A stretch of 64,000 nt of DNA from Acrocarpospora macrocephala (lineage in GTDB: Bacteria; Actinomycetota; Actinomycetes; Streptosporangiales; Streptosporangiaceae), in contig NZ_BLAE01000027.1 of the NCBI RefSeq assembly GCF_009687865.1, positions 74,195 through 138,194 on the forward strand, read 5' to 3'. Under the pieces are notes generated by a model. The model made no database searches. It was not told the DNA's origin and saw nothing but the letters and a program-made list of their open reading frames with translations. The number at the start of each line of letters is the position of its first letter. Position 1 is the stretch's first letter. Shown piece by piece: positions 1 to 8,358 of this stretch. A program made the translations under genes and the position numbers.

Positions 1-2
1 GA

Positions 3-71
3 CTCCCAGCAGTGAAGATCTGGGTCCAGGCGGCGCCGCAGGGCAAGCATGCGGGTGACCATGCCACCTAA
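3..71 (+). CDS. possible C-terminal end of an upstream gene (partial)
   Basis: One frame is open from the left edge to a TAA and reads as about 22 residues ending KHAGDHAT. Its codon composition resembles real genes here, but it is too short to assign a family. The other two frames either stop early or continue as the unlikely 5' extension of the next gene. It is offered only as a probable gene tail cut by the window edge. Confidence 0.25.
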   Translation, partial: LPAVKIWVQAAPQGKHAGDHAT

Positions 72-200
72 ACCGTGGAGCCGCGTCCGTACACTTACCC
101 GGTTTTGGTCGCACCGATAAATAGATACCGGTCTGGTCCGAATTTCCACGCTCCTGATCGTTGCTCCCCGTTGTGGTCTGCTGAAGCGGAAGGAGGAATC

Positions 201-1382
201 GTGGGGCTGGCCAAGAAATGGATGATGGAACTCGAGGAGCGGGGCTTCGGAGCCACCGGCGACCACGCGGTGTGCCTGACCTGTGTTCTCAGCGACGACC
301 TGCGGAAACAGCTCTCCGAAATGGTGTCCGCCCCGAAGTGCTCCTTCTGCGGTGAGGAGTCGCCCTCGGTGGACCTCGAGGACCTCATGCCGCTGGTGAT
401 GGACGCGATCCGGTTCTTCTATGAACGCTCGGAGGAGAGCCTGTTCTGGAGCGATGACGTCACCCGTCGCTCCAGCACATGGGAAGTCGTCACCGATGTG
501 TGCTCCGGCATGCTGAGCGACGGAGTTGTCGAGGCGATCACCGACATCATCCCCGAAGACGACTGGAACGAAGATCCGGGGCAAATGCGACCGGACAGGG
601 CCCTCAGTCTCGCTTGGGAGATCTTCAAGGAGAAGGTCAAACACGAGACCAGGTTCGTCTTCCTGGCCCTTCCAGAAGAACCATCAGATCACCCGGACGA
701 CTTCACCACCACCGAACTCCTCGAAACGCTCGTGAAGATCATCAAGCGTCAGAACACGATCGTGGAACTGCCCGCAGGCCACGTGTTCTACCGCGGCCGC
801 CTGATCGACAACCCAGAGCAGGTCGAACAGTACAACGCGGAGAACCTGGGCTCACCTCCACCGAGAAAGGCGTCGGCCAATCGGATGAGCCCGGCCGGGA
901 TCTCCATGTTCTACGGAAGCGACGACGCCGAGACCGTGGTCGCCGAGATCGGCGCGCACAGCACCAGCCGGTTCGCGGTCATCGGGGGGTTCGAGGCCGT
1001 ACGGCCGCTGCGAATGGTCGACCTAGCCGGGTTGCCGGAGGTCCCGAACTACTTCAGCCCCAAAGGCCGTGAGCAGTTCTTCGACGTGATGTTCCTCCGC
1101 GCGTTCGCCGCTGATCTGCGGGAACCGGTCTCCTTCAACGGCGGCGAACACATCGAGTACGTTCCCACCCAGGTCGTCACCGAGTACCTGCGCTGGCTAC
1201 CCCAGCTCGCCCTCGACGGTGTGCTGTTCACCAGTCCACATAACGGCGGCCGCTCGTGCGTACTGTTCTGCGGCCCCGACGCCTGCGCCGACAGCGGCGA
1301 GGAAACCGAGGAGACCGTACTGCGACTCAGGAAGGGGTTGATACGGGTCTTCCGTGTCGTGTCCGTCCCAGCAGACCTCTGA
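201..1382 (+). CDS. HEPN/RES N-terminal domain plus RES-domain toxin-like protein
   Basis: A 393-aa predicted RES-domain protein. RES domains have an ADP-ribosyltransferase-like fold, and characterised RES toxins of Xre-RES pairs consume NAD+. The N-terminus carries two CxxC pairs (C25/C28 and C47/C50) that look zinc-binding, followed by a helical part of the HEPN_RES accessory type. The RES part starts near residue 194 with FYRGR (R198), then an NRMSPAG motif (227-233) and a conserved Glu in AEI (E249). I start at GTG 201 because AGGAGG lies 4 nt upstream and MGLAKKWM is the usual beginning of this family; an in-frame ATG at 75 has no ribosome site. No Xre antitoxin adjoins it. The nearest large gene downstream is a SIR2-NACHT defence-type gene, so a role in abortive infection is possible but unproven. 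Confidence 0.8.
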   Translation: MGLAKKWMMELEERGFGATGDHAVCLTCVLSDDLRKQLSEMVSAPKCSFCGEESPSVDLEDLMPLVMDAIRFFYERSEESLFWSDDVTRRSSTWEVVTDVCSGMLSDGVVEAITDIIPEDDWNEDPGQMRPDRALSLAWEIFKEKVKHETRFVFLALPEEPSDHPDDFTTTELLETLVKIIKRQNTIVELPAGHVFYRGRLIDNPEQVEQYNAENLGSPPPRKASANRMSPAGISMFYGSDDAETVVAEIGAHSTSRFAVIGGFEAVRPLRMVDLAGLPEVPNYFSPKGREQFFDVMFLRAFAADLREPVSFNGGEHIEYVPTQVVTEYLRWLPQLALDGVLFTSPHNGGRSCVLFCGPDACADSGEETEETVLRLRKGLIRVFRVVSVPADL

Positions 1383-1486
1383 TCCCTCCAGCCATCGATA
1401 CCTGCCGTCTCGCTGGCCTGCGCAAGCTCCGCTGCTGCTCCAAACGAGCAGGTCAAAGCCAGACAGGCGCTAGCCGCGAAACACGA

Positions 1487-1731
1487 TTAGGTGCGCTCAC
1501 TACGGGGATGGCCGAGCTCATCTTTTCTCAGGAGATGGTCCAAGACGATCTGACTGATATCTCTGAGCTGGTCGATCTGTTCTCGGGTCAGCAGATCGAT
1601 GAGGTTCTCGCGCACGCTTTCAAGATGGCGAGGGGCGGCGGCCTTGAGCGCGGCCAGCCCTTTGTCCGTGAGAACGGTCAGCCAGCCACGGCGATCGCCG
1701 GCGCAGTGCTCACGGCGGACCCAGCCGGCCT
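1487..1731 (-). pseudogene. 3' remnant of a MarR-family regulator
   Basis: The minus strand encodes the C-terminal part of a MarR repressor. The winged-helix wing is visible (WVRREHCAGDRRGW), followed by LTDKGLAALKAAAP and the dimerisation helix with IDLLTREQIDQL, then a stop. The N-terminal half with the recognition helix is missing: upstream of about 1731 the sequence belongs to a different gene on the other strand. It therefore cannot make a working DNA-binding domain. The truncation point coincides with the start of the WrbA-like fragment, so a single rearrangement probably created both remnants. Confidence 0.6.
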
Positions 1732-1920
1732 CACTTCGGTGGCATCCTGGTGCCGCCCGGCTACACCGACCCGGCGCACGGCAATCCTTATGGAACCTCC
1801 CATCACGACGCCTTCGGCACCGTCCCCGTGGGCGAGCCCACGCGCGCGGCAGCGCGCGCCCAAGCGCAGCGGGTTGTGCGGTTCGGCCGCGCGATCGAAG
1901 GCGTTCGCCTTGTCGCGTGA
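1732..1920 (+). pseudogene. 3' remnant of a WrbA-like NAD(P)H:quinone oxidoreductase
   Basis: The plus strand reads FGGILVPPGYTDP, then HGNPYGTSHHDAFG, then a helix ending at TGA. This is the C-terminal signature of WrbA-type flavodoxin-fold quinone reductases (WGxxLVPPGYTDP...GNPYGTS). The flavin-binding N-terminal two thirds are absent and there is no start codon or ribosome site, so it is a gene fragment of about 62 codons. MarR regulators often sit beside such reductases, so the two remnants may once have been a regulator-target pair that collapsed by deletion. Confidence 0.55.
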
Positions 1921-2003
1921 CAGCACTGCGAGCGAACGAGGATGAAAAGGCTGATTGATTAAAGTAGGTATCCACAGCTCATCACACTGAGAACGGATAT
2001 CAC

Positions 2004-3569
2004 GTGCAGGATCTGCGTCGTCTGGCCGCTATTGCCTCTCGTCCAGACACGCTCCTGTTCATCGGATCTGGGGTGTCGGCATGGTCGGGCCTGCCGACGT
2101 GGCGCCGGCTTATTGAACGCCTCAGTGAATATCTGAGCCGTTCAGGCCGGCAGACGGAACTGGTCGACCGGGAGCTGGCCGGCAACGATCTGCTCCTGGC
2201 CGCCAGCTACGGATTCGATCAGCTGACACCGAATGAGAGATGCGCGTTCCTGAAATCGGAGCTGGACCCGGTTTCCGCTGAGCCTTCTCCCCTCCACGAG
2301 GCCATCGTCCGGCTCGGCAGCAAGTGCTATATCACGACGAACTATGACAAGCTTCTTGAGAAAGCATTGCTTCGGTATCGTCCGGACGAGAATTTCGATG
2401 TGGTCACCTCCCTGCAACGTACGGAGGTGGCCGCGATCGTCCAGGCCAGGTCTGAGGGCTTCATCTTCAAGTCCCATGGTGACATCCACAGCTGCGACTC
2501 CATCATCCTGACCCGGGAGGACTACCGCGCCCTGCACGGCCAGAGCCGCAACATCCTGCAGGCGATGCGCACACTGCTGGCCAGCCGTCCGGTCGTCTTC
2601 ATCGGCTTCGGACTGCGGGACCCCGACTTCCTGCTCATCAAGGACCTGTTGTACGCCGACTTCGGCGCCAACCCGACCGACCACTACGCGATCATGTCCG
2701 ATGTTTCCGCCCTGGAGGTCGACTACTGGCGGCGGAACTATGGCATCCACCTCGTCTCCTACTCGACGAGCAGCGAATTCCGTGGCCCGAACGGGCACGG
2801 CGAGCTGCTGCGCATCCTCGATCGCGTCGGCGAATTGATGCGGCAGGACACTGTGACCAGTAAGACGGAGGCCGACGACGCCAGCGGCAGGATCCTCGCG
2901 CTGGCACGACATGCGCGTCGGCTCAGAAGCGAGATTCGGGAAGCGGACGACCTGATCCCGCTTTCCTTACGGCAGCATTTCCGAGCCGGGCCGGTCAAAG
3001 GCGAGAGCAGAAGACACCTGCGAATCAATCTGCGTGACGCCCTGACCGGCCTCGCGGACACCACGGAAAGCGTCATCGTGGATGGATCGCCTGGCAGCGG
3101 GAAGTCTTTTATCGCGCACCAGGCCATGCGCGTCCTGTCTCAGCGACTGGAGGAAGCGTGCCTGGCCGATGACCTGCCGGATCTGGGGTCGCTTCGCGTA
3201 CCTGTCCCGGTCTATCTGCGCGACTACCGTGGTGATCTGGAGGAGATGATAGAGGCGGCCCTGCCGCGGGCTGCCGCGGGACATCGGTCTCGACGTGCTG
3301 TTGCGCTCAGGAGCCGGCGTCTTCTTCCTGGACGGCGTCAACGAGGCTCCCTCCTCGTCAGCAGAGGACAATCAGCTGCTCTCACAACTGAACGCCTTTC
3401 TGGCGAAAGCGAATGCCTGTCCTTCGGTCATCACCACCCGCTTCAGCGACGAACTGCGCATGACCGGTCTGCCAACCGTCTCCTTGGACCACATCAGGGA
3501 CGAGTACCTCACGGGGGCGTTGACAGCCGCCGGGATCGACATCAAGACGCTCTCCGCCGCGACCTATGA
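2004..3569 (+). CDS. SIR2-NACHT (STAND) defence-type protein, N-terminal part, frameshifted
   Basis: N-terminal part of a large SIR2-STAND protein. The SIR2 domain (about 1-280) shows GSGVS (21-25), TTNYD (111-115), SHGD with catalytic-type H158, and GFGLRDPDF (201-209), all typical of SIR2_2 NADases. A linker leads to a P-loop GSPGSGKS (361-368). After residue about 420 the frame turns into arginine-rich nonsense, because a 10-bp unit at 3261-3270 is repeated exactly at 3271-3280. Removing one copy joins this frame to the following one and gives a 1197-aa protein ending at 5607. SIR2-STAND proteins such as Avs5 deplete NAD+ on phage infection; that role here is inferred. The GTG start at 2004 has only a weak ribosome site. 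As written, the product has the NADase domain and Walker A but no Walker B or sensor. Confidence 0.75.
   Translation: MQDLRRLAAIASRPDTLLFIGSGVSAWSGLPTWRRLIERLSEYLSRSGRQTELVDRELAGNDLLLAASYGFDQLTPNERCAFLKSELDPVSAEPSPLHEAIVRLGSKCYITTNYDKLLEKALLRYRPDENFDVVTSLQRTEVAAIVQARSEGFIFKSHGDIHSCDSIILTREDYRALHGQSRNILQAMRTLLASRPVVFIGFGLRDPDFLLIKDLLYADFGANPTDHYAIMSDVSALEVDYWRRNYGIHLVSYSTSSEFRGPNGHGELLRILDRVGELMRQDTVTSKTEADDASGRILALARHARRLRSEIREADDLIPLSLRQHFRAGPVKGESRRHLRINLRDALTGLADTTESVIVDGSPGSGKSFIAHQAMRVLSQRLEEACLADDLPDLGSLRVPVPVYLRDYRGDLEEMIEAALPRAAAGHRSRRAVALRSRRLLPGRRQRGSLLVSRGQSAALTTERLSGESECLSFGHHHPLQRRTAHDRSANRLLGPHQGRVPHGGVDSRRDRHQDALRRDL
3261..3280 (+). repeat. exact 10-bp tandem duplication that breaks the SIR2-NACHT frame
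   Basis: The unit CTGCCGCGGG occurs twice head to tail (3261-3270 and 3271-3280). One copy reads Leu-Pro-Arg and then joins GAC ATC GGT in the downstream frame; two copies add 10 bp and shift the frame by +1. Slipped-strand events at such repeats are reversible, so this could be an on/off switch, a fixed mutation, or less likely an assembly error. Confidence 0.9.
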
Positions 3570-5607
3570 GGTTCTGCAGCGACCGCTGTACTTCAACGCG
3601 TGGCGTACGGGCCTTATCGCGATAGACGAGACGACGACCATCCACAGTGTCTATGAGCAGTTGATCGATGGGATCGAGCGCCGGATCGAAGAAGAGGCGG
3701 GGCAAACCGTCTCGCTGGGCGAGATCTTCGGTGGTATCGCATTCCGGATGATCGATACAGGCGAGTTGTCGGCGCCACTCGCTCAGATCCATGCCGAACT
3801 GCGGGCCGTGCTCGATGGCGGCGCCGATATCGGTGGCCTGGTGGAGCATCTGATGTCGGCGGGCGTTCTGCTGGCGACTCCGCTGCGGCGGGTCGCCTTC
3901 TTCCACCACACTGTCGCCGAATACTTCGCCGCACGGTACCTGGCAGCGCTTGTCGCGGTGGATCGGGCGGCGATCCAGCGCTGCCTACGGAACACCGACT
4001 GGGATCAGGCGTTGTTCCTGACCCTCGGGTTCTTGCCCGCGGATGAGGTCCGTCTGGTGTTCGACGAGGTATTGCGGACCGACATCGCCATGGCCTTGCG
4101 TAGCCTCAACTATGTTGAGCATGAACGTGGCGCATGGACGAACATGGCGCTGGAGTACCTCGCGCACGATTGGGCTGGATCGGCTGACGAACATCTCGTC
4201 CTCCGGGCGCTGCAGACGCTTCGGGTGGATGCGGGTCAGTGCGAGGCTCTGGTCCAGGTCATGGGTCGTGGGGGCAGCATAGGCGGTTCGGCCGCAGGGC
4301 TGCTGTGGACGGCGAATGAGTCGCTTCGCCCTTGGCTTCTGGACCATTTCCTCGACGCCACCAATGGCTACAATTTTCTTGCCCGCTTCGCAGAGGTCAT
4401 CGCGCGGATGGTACCTCCCGATGATGCACTGCTACTTCTCGGGAAGCTGGAAGAAATCCCGATAGCGCCCGATGTGGCTGAGCTGCTTCGAGCCGGGGAG
4501 CCAACAGATGAATTCGTAGGTATCATTCACGCTACCGCCGAGTTGGTCGCGTTGGTTCCGGGGAGGGACCTTATCGAGTTGGCTCGGGCAAGCACGTCCG
4601 ATCTCGTTAGGGTCATAGTCGCCGACGGTCTTACGAATAGCAAGGTACCAGAATCCTTCACCTATCTGCAGGAAATGATCATTGCGGGCCGAGCGCACGC
4701 GATATCTGATCTGTATTTTCTGCTGAGGCATGGGACGCGGTCGTGGTCTCCGCCCATGCCCGATCCGGAGCTAATTCGAACTCTTGCGCAGGCCATTACA
4801 ATGGGTGATCAATCCTACTGGGCCATGGTGGATCTCAGGATCCTTTCCGATGAGTTTCCCGAGATCGGACGCATCATCAGGCGCGAGGGTCGGAGCCATT
4901 CGCCCCTTGGAAAGGCGCTGCTGGCCTACGCTGCCGGCGGCGACAGCGTCTTCCTGGAGGACATTCGGCGAATATCCTCTCAGGAGGCTCTTTTCCAAGG
5001 CGATGAGATAAAGGCGCTGCGGGGCGTCAAAATTGGCTGGGCCGGCTACGAGGACACGCTGATCGAACTCCTGAGATACCGGAAGCTGCTCCTGACGCGC
5101 AGCTTACTCGATGCGAAGATTCCCAGTCGCGACGACCCTGCGTGGGTGTTGAACATCCGACTCGCCGACGTGGAGTGGTGGGTCGACTCACTGCGACTAT
5201 TTGAGTCAATGGATTGGCATGTCGTCGATAGGCTGGGCAGGTTCCTCGCCGTTGCGACCGATGACACGACCCGGCAGCGGATGATTCTCCTGTTCAACAC
5301 AGCGCCCACATACCGCCAGCCTTTACATGATTATGTATTTCCTAGGTTAGATGAACTCTCGCTGGATTCGTTTGATACGGGTGCTCTGGAGTGGCTGCTG
5401 GGTCAGTTGTCGATACCAAGGCCTCCTTGGGAGCTACCACTTATCGCCACCATCGCCACGGAGTCCTTCATCCAGGATCGGATGTTGCCCTTGCTGCTGG
5501 ACAATCCACCATCGCCGTTGCGGGAGAACCTGACCAGGGCACTGCACAACCTCGGCCGCCTCCATCGAAGGCGATACATCCGCGAAGATGGTGAGCCGAT
5601 GGCCTGA
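3295..5607 (+). CDS. SIR2-NACHT (STAND) protein, C-terminal NTPase and sensor part
   Basis: Continuation of the split SIR2-NACHT gene in the next frame. It opens with the NACHT Walker B motif VFFLDGVNEA (about residues 436-445 of the restored protein) and a sensor-like TTRFSDELR. The winged-helix region contains FFHHTVAEYFAARYL, the conserved NACHT/STAND motif. The remaining ~550 residues are helical with no recognisable repeats, where STAND proteins usually recognise a trigger. The frame is open upstream to the 10-bp duplication at 3261-3280, and GTG 3295 is only the first possible start with no ribosome site, so it is probably not translated independently. The gene is long, intact beyond the duplication and free of other stops, which suggests a recent or reversible lesion. 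Confidence 0.7.
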   Translation: MLLRSGAGVFFLDGVNEAPSSSAEDNQLLSQLNAFLAKANACPSVITTRFSDELRMTGLPTVSLDHIRDEYLTGALTAAGIDIKTLSAATYEVLQRPLYFNAWRTGLIAIDETTTIHSVYEQLIDGIERRIEEEAGQTVSLGEIFGGIAFRMIDTGELSAPLAQIHAELRAVLDGGADIGGLVEHLMSAGVLLATPLRRVAFFHHTVAEYFAARYLAALVAVDRAAIQRCLRNTDWDQALFLTLGFLPADEVRLVFDEVLRTDIAMALRSLNYVEHERGAWTNMALEYLAHDWAGSADEHLVLRALQTLRVDAGQCEALVQVMGRGGSIGGSAAGLLWTANESLRPWLLDHFLDATNGYNFLARFAEVIARMVPPDDALLLLGKLEEIPIAPDVAELLRAGEPTDEFVGIIHATAELVALVPGRDLIELARASTSDLVRVIVADGLTNSKVPESFTYLQEMIIAGRAHAISDLYFLLRHGTRSWSPPMPDPELIRTLAQAITMGDQSYWAMVDLRILSDEFPEIGRIIRREGRSHSPLGKALLAYAAGGDSVFLEDIRRISSQEALFQGDEIKALRGVKIGWAGYEDTLIELLRYRKLLLTRSLLDAKIPSRDDPAWVLNIRLADVEWWVDSLRLFESMDWHVVDRLGRFLAVATDDTTRQRMILLFNTAPTYRQPLHDYVFPRLDELSLDSFDTGALEWLLGQLSIPRPPWELPLIATIATESFIQDRMLPLLLDNPPSPLRENLTRALHNLGRLHRRRYIREDGEPMA

Positions 5608-5727
5608 GCCAGAGCAGGCCGTCGCTGCGGGCACGGCGACCAGCCATGGGAACCGGTAGGGCGGGCTGAGACATCCGATGGGCCGGGCCATCAACCCGAG
5701 GAGTCCTATGCGGCGGACAATAGGCTG

Positions 5728-6129
5728 ATGAGCTGGGTCACCAACGTGATGGTGTCGATCGATTCGAATGACCGTCCGAACGTGGAGGCGTTGAGCGAGT
5801 GGCTGCGTACGGAAGCTCCACTGCGGGATAGGTCGGGGCGAGGCTGCGGCTTTCTCTGCGAGATCACTGCCGAGGACACGGCATGGGGTGGGTGGAAGTA
5901 CCCCGAGTGCGATGTGTGGGCCGGTGCGCTCAACCATGCCGACCTGGAGGCAGTCCTTGATCACATTGCGCGGATGCCTTGGCGGTGCCCGAACGCGCTG
6001 CAGGTCTTCATGATGGATCAGGAGGAGGCGTTCTTCAGGGTGTCAATGTTGAGGGACGGCGAGCTGCGGCAGTATGCACCGGTCACGCCTGACGAAGAAG
6101 ACCCGGACTTCTGTCCCGATGACCTCTGA
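5728..6129 (+). CDS. conserved actinobacterial hypothetical protein, 133 aa
   Basis: A soluble 133-aa protein starting MSWVTNVMVSID. It has a conserved-looking core CGFLCEITAED followed by WGGWKYPECDVWAGALNHADL and a C-terminal stretch with FMMDQEEAFFRV. I recognise the pattern as a family of small uncharacterised actinobacterial proteins without an experimentally known function. No signal peptide, membrane segment or catalytic motif is visible. The tail is acidic (DEEDPDFCPDDL). It follows the SIR2-NACHT gene by 120 nt on the same strand; functional linkage is unknown. Confidence 0.65.
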   Translation: MSWVTNVMVSIDSNDRPNVEALSEWLRTEAPLRDRSGRGCGFLCEITAEDTAWGGWKYPECDVWAGALNHADLEAVLDHIARMPWRCPNALQVFMMDQEEAFFRVSMLRDGELRQYAPVTPDEEDPDFCPDDL

Positions 6130-6266
6130 AACATGGCCACGGGTCACTGTGGGGGGGCGGAGTCCGTGGGCGTTGGCCGGGATCCTCAGTCCCTCGCCAA
6201 GGTGGCGATCATCCTCCGCAGTGCAACAGGTGATCGAAATGCGGCTGATTGCGGTAGGAATGAAAT

Positions 6267-6980
6267 GTGGATCCTGATTTAGCCTCGCGCATCCTGCACA
6301 GAGTCCGTTTCGTCGTCCGGCTGTTGCTTCTGCTGCTCCTCCTGTGTGGTGCGTTGGTCACTAGTGCGAGTTACATGCCTTCCCCGCGGACGGTCGAGCA
6401 GTTTCGCAGTGCGGTGATGGCCGGTGACGTCGACCGGGTGAGCTACCAGATCTTCGGCCCCGACGAGTTGGCGTCCCTGGTGTGGTCGGAGTCGCCGCTG
6501 GTATGGCACGAGGTGAGGGGCAGGATCGCCGATTCTGAGGGGCTGTACACGCCGGAGCGGCTCATGGCCGACGTGCGTCGCGCGTCCGTCCGCCCGTCCG
6601 TGGTGCAGCATCGTGGGCAAGAGCCCGCTGTGAACAATTCGATCTTTCCTGACTGGCCCTTCAAGCTTCCCGGCGGTTCGAATCTGTGGTGGGTCGCCGC
6701 CGTCTGGGTGGCCGCCTTCGTTGCCATGCTGGGTTCCACTCCTCGTCTGGCCAATCGATGGGCATGGTTCTGGCTGTTCACCGTCGGACAAGTCGGGGCA
6801 CTTCTGTTCCTGATCATGGAACCGAGGCCTCTGTGGAAAGGCCCCGGCCCCGCCGAAGGGCTCACTCCGACCGAGCGGCTAGAAGGTGGCCGTGGCTGCC
6901 TGTACTCGATCCTCCTGGGCTTCGTCTCCGTGACCGTGGCTCTGGGCGTCGGTCAACTCGTCAAACTGCTCTTGGGCTGA
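6267..6980 (+). CDS. hypothetical membrane protein, about four TM segments
   Basis: A 237-aa protein with a Leu-rich first membrane segment (about 18-35), then an extracytoplasmic domain of about 100 residues containing FGPDELASLVW. Three further membrane segments follow near 143-160, 170-190 and 212-236. The charge pattern RILHRVRF before TM1 suggests the N-terminus stays inside. GTG 6267 has a weak TAGGAA site upstream. The soluble part begins MPSPRTVEQFRSAVMAGDVDRV, reminiscent of proteins that monitor or bind something outside, but I know no family for it. It converges on the aldo/keto reductase gene across a hairpin at 7091-7113. Confidence 0.6.
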   Translation: MDPDLASRILHRVRFVVRLLLLLLLLCGALVTSASYMPSPRTVEQFRSAVMAGDVDRVSYQIFGPDELASLVWSESPLVWHEVRGRIADSEGLYTPERLMADVRRASVRPSVVQHRGQEPAVNNSIFPDWPFKLPGGSNLWWVAAVWVAAFVAMLGSTPRLANRWAWFWLFTVGQVGALLFLIMEPRPLWKGPGPAEGLTPTERLEGGRGCLYSILLGFVSVTVALGVGQLVKLLLG

Positions 6981-7090
6981 GGTGTCGCGTTGTCAGAGGA
7001 GGCCTTCTATCCATGAGGGCGGGCTCCACCCAGAAACGAGGGGATGGGTCAGGCCGTCAAGGCGGGTGGCACGTCGGTCACCGAGGTCGC

Positions 7091-7113
7091 CGTGACCCCT
7101 GGCGGGGGTCACG
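7091..7113. terminator. hairpin between convergent genes
   Basis: Perfect 9-bp stem CGTGACCCC / GGGGTCACG around the 5-nt loop TGGCG, located between a plus-strand gene ending at 6980 and a minus-strand gene ending at 7219. There is no U-run, as is common for actinomycete terminators. The remaining ~200 bp of this gap shows nothing else I can support. Confidence 0.5.
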
Positions 7114-7218
7114 GCCATCGGTCTTGGTCAGCCGCTTCCGAATTTGGTCACGAGCCACCAGCCCTTCACGTAGCGCACCCCGAAGTGGCAGGGCATTTCT
7201 TTCCGCTGTTTGCCGGGT

Positions 7219-8202
7219 TTACCAGCGGTTCGCGAGTTGGGGGGCGATCAGTTCGTTGTAAATGTGGTGTACGGCGCTGAGTGCTTCGTCCGATAGTGGG
7301 GGGAGGGCGGCTGCGGCCGCGTTGTCTTGGGCCTGCTTGGGGTTGCGGGCGCCGGGGATGACCACGCTTACTCCGGGTTGGTCGATGATCCAGCGGAGTG
7401 CGAACTGGGCCATGGTGGTGTTGGTGGGGACCAGTGGTGCCAGTTGGCGTACCGCCGTCAGGCCGGTGGTGAAGTCGACGCCGGAGAAGGTTTCTCCTAC
7501 GTCGAATGCTTCGCCGTTTCTGTTGTAGTTGCGGTGGTCGTTTTCGGGGAACTCGGTGTGTTCGTCGTACCTGCCGGACAGCAGGCCGCTTGCGAGGGGT
7601 ACTCGGGCGATGATGCCCACGCCGGCCTTCTGTGCTGCGGGGAGCACGTCCTCCAGTGGGCCGAGTCTCAGCATGTTCAGGATGATCTGCACGCTGGCCA
7701 CGCCTGGCCGGGCGATCGCGGCCAGGGCTTCCGCTCGGGTCTCCACGCTGACTCCGTAGGCGGCGATGCGTTCTTCCTCGACGAGGGTGTCGAGCGCGTC
7801 GAAGACTTCGTCGGTGGAGTGCACGATCGTGGGCGGGCAGTGCAGTTGGACCAGGTCGAGGGTGTCGACGCCCAGGTTGGCCCGCGAGCGGTCGGTCCAC
7901 GCGCGGAAATTGTCCAGCGTGTAGACCTCCGGGCGTTGCGGCACCCGGCGGCCCATCTTTGTGGCGACTGTGAGGCCCTCGGTGGGGCGCGACTTGAGGA
8001 AGGTGCCGATCAGCTGTTCGCTGCGGCCGTCGCCGTAGACGTCGGCGGTGTCAAAGAAGGTCACACCGCTGTCGAGGGCCGCGTCGAGTACGGCGAGCGC
8101 GGTGTCCTCGTCCACCTCACCCCAGTCGGCACCGAGTTGCCACGTGCCGAGCCCGATCACGGACACGTCCTGATTCAGCCGGGCAATCGTTCGCTGTTCC
8201 AA
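7219..8202 (-). CDS. aldo/keto reductase
   Basis: A 327-aa NADPH-dependent aldo/keto reductase of the YajO/general-stress type. The catalytic tetrad is complete: D51, Y56, K82 and H121 (motifs FFDTADVYGDG, VATKMG, LVQLHCPP). The C-terminal coenzyme region shows SVVIPGARNPKQ. I start at TTG 8202, which encodes MEQRTIARLNQDVSVIGLG, because GGAGG sits 5-9 nt upstream and family members begin there; extension to the ATG at 8301 adds an unconserved leader. It is a monocistronic gene, divergent from the deazaflavin-type gene at 8359. The physiological substrate cannot be told from the sequence. Confidence 0.9.
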   Translation of the reverse strand: MEQRTIARLNQDVSVIGLGTWQLGADWGEVDEDTALAVLDAALDSGVTFFDTADVYGDGRSEQLIGTFLKSRPTEGLTVATKMGRRVPQRPEVYTLDNFRAWTDRSRANLGVDTLDLVQLHCPPTIVHSTDEVFDALDTLVEEERIAAYGVSVETRAEALAAIARPGVASVQIILNMLRLGPLEDVLPAAQKAGVGIIARVPLASGLLSGRYDEHTEFPENDHRNYNRNGEAFDVGETFSGVDFTTGLTAVRQLAPLVPTNTTMAQFALRWIIDQPGVSVVIPGARNPKQAQDNAAAAALPPLSDEALSAVHHIYNELIAPQLANRW

Positions 8203-8358
8203 CGTCTTCCTCCGTAGTGAGAGCTGTCCGCTACCAAGGATCGGGGCAGGTTTGGGCGGCGTCCAATCAGGGTCTTGAATCATGGAGTTGCGCGGGGCCA
8301 AGAGATCGGTCAGGAATCGAGAAGCGCCGCTGACCGGGCCGTACCTAGTGTGACCGGC

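Noticed and set aside
1256..1945. 229-codon plus-strand frame spanning the RES gene end and the remnant region
   Set aside because: It is in the wrong frame for both the RES gene and the WrbA-like fragment and shows no conserved motif.
3261..3300. Programmed ribosomal frameshifting in the SIR2-NACHT gene
   Set aside because: There is no slippery heptamer; an exact tandem duplication of 10 bp explains the shift fully.
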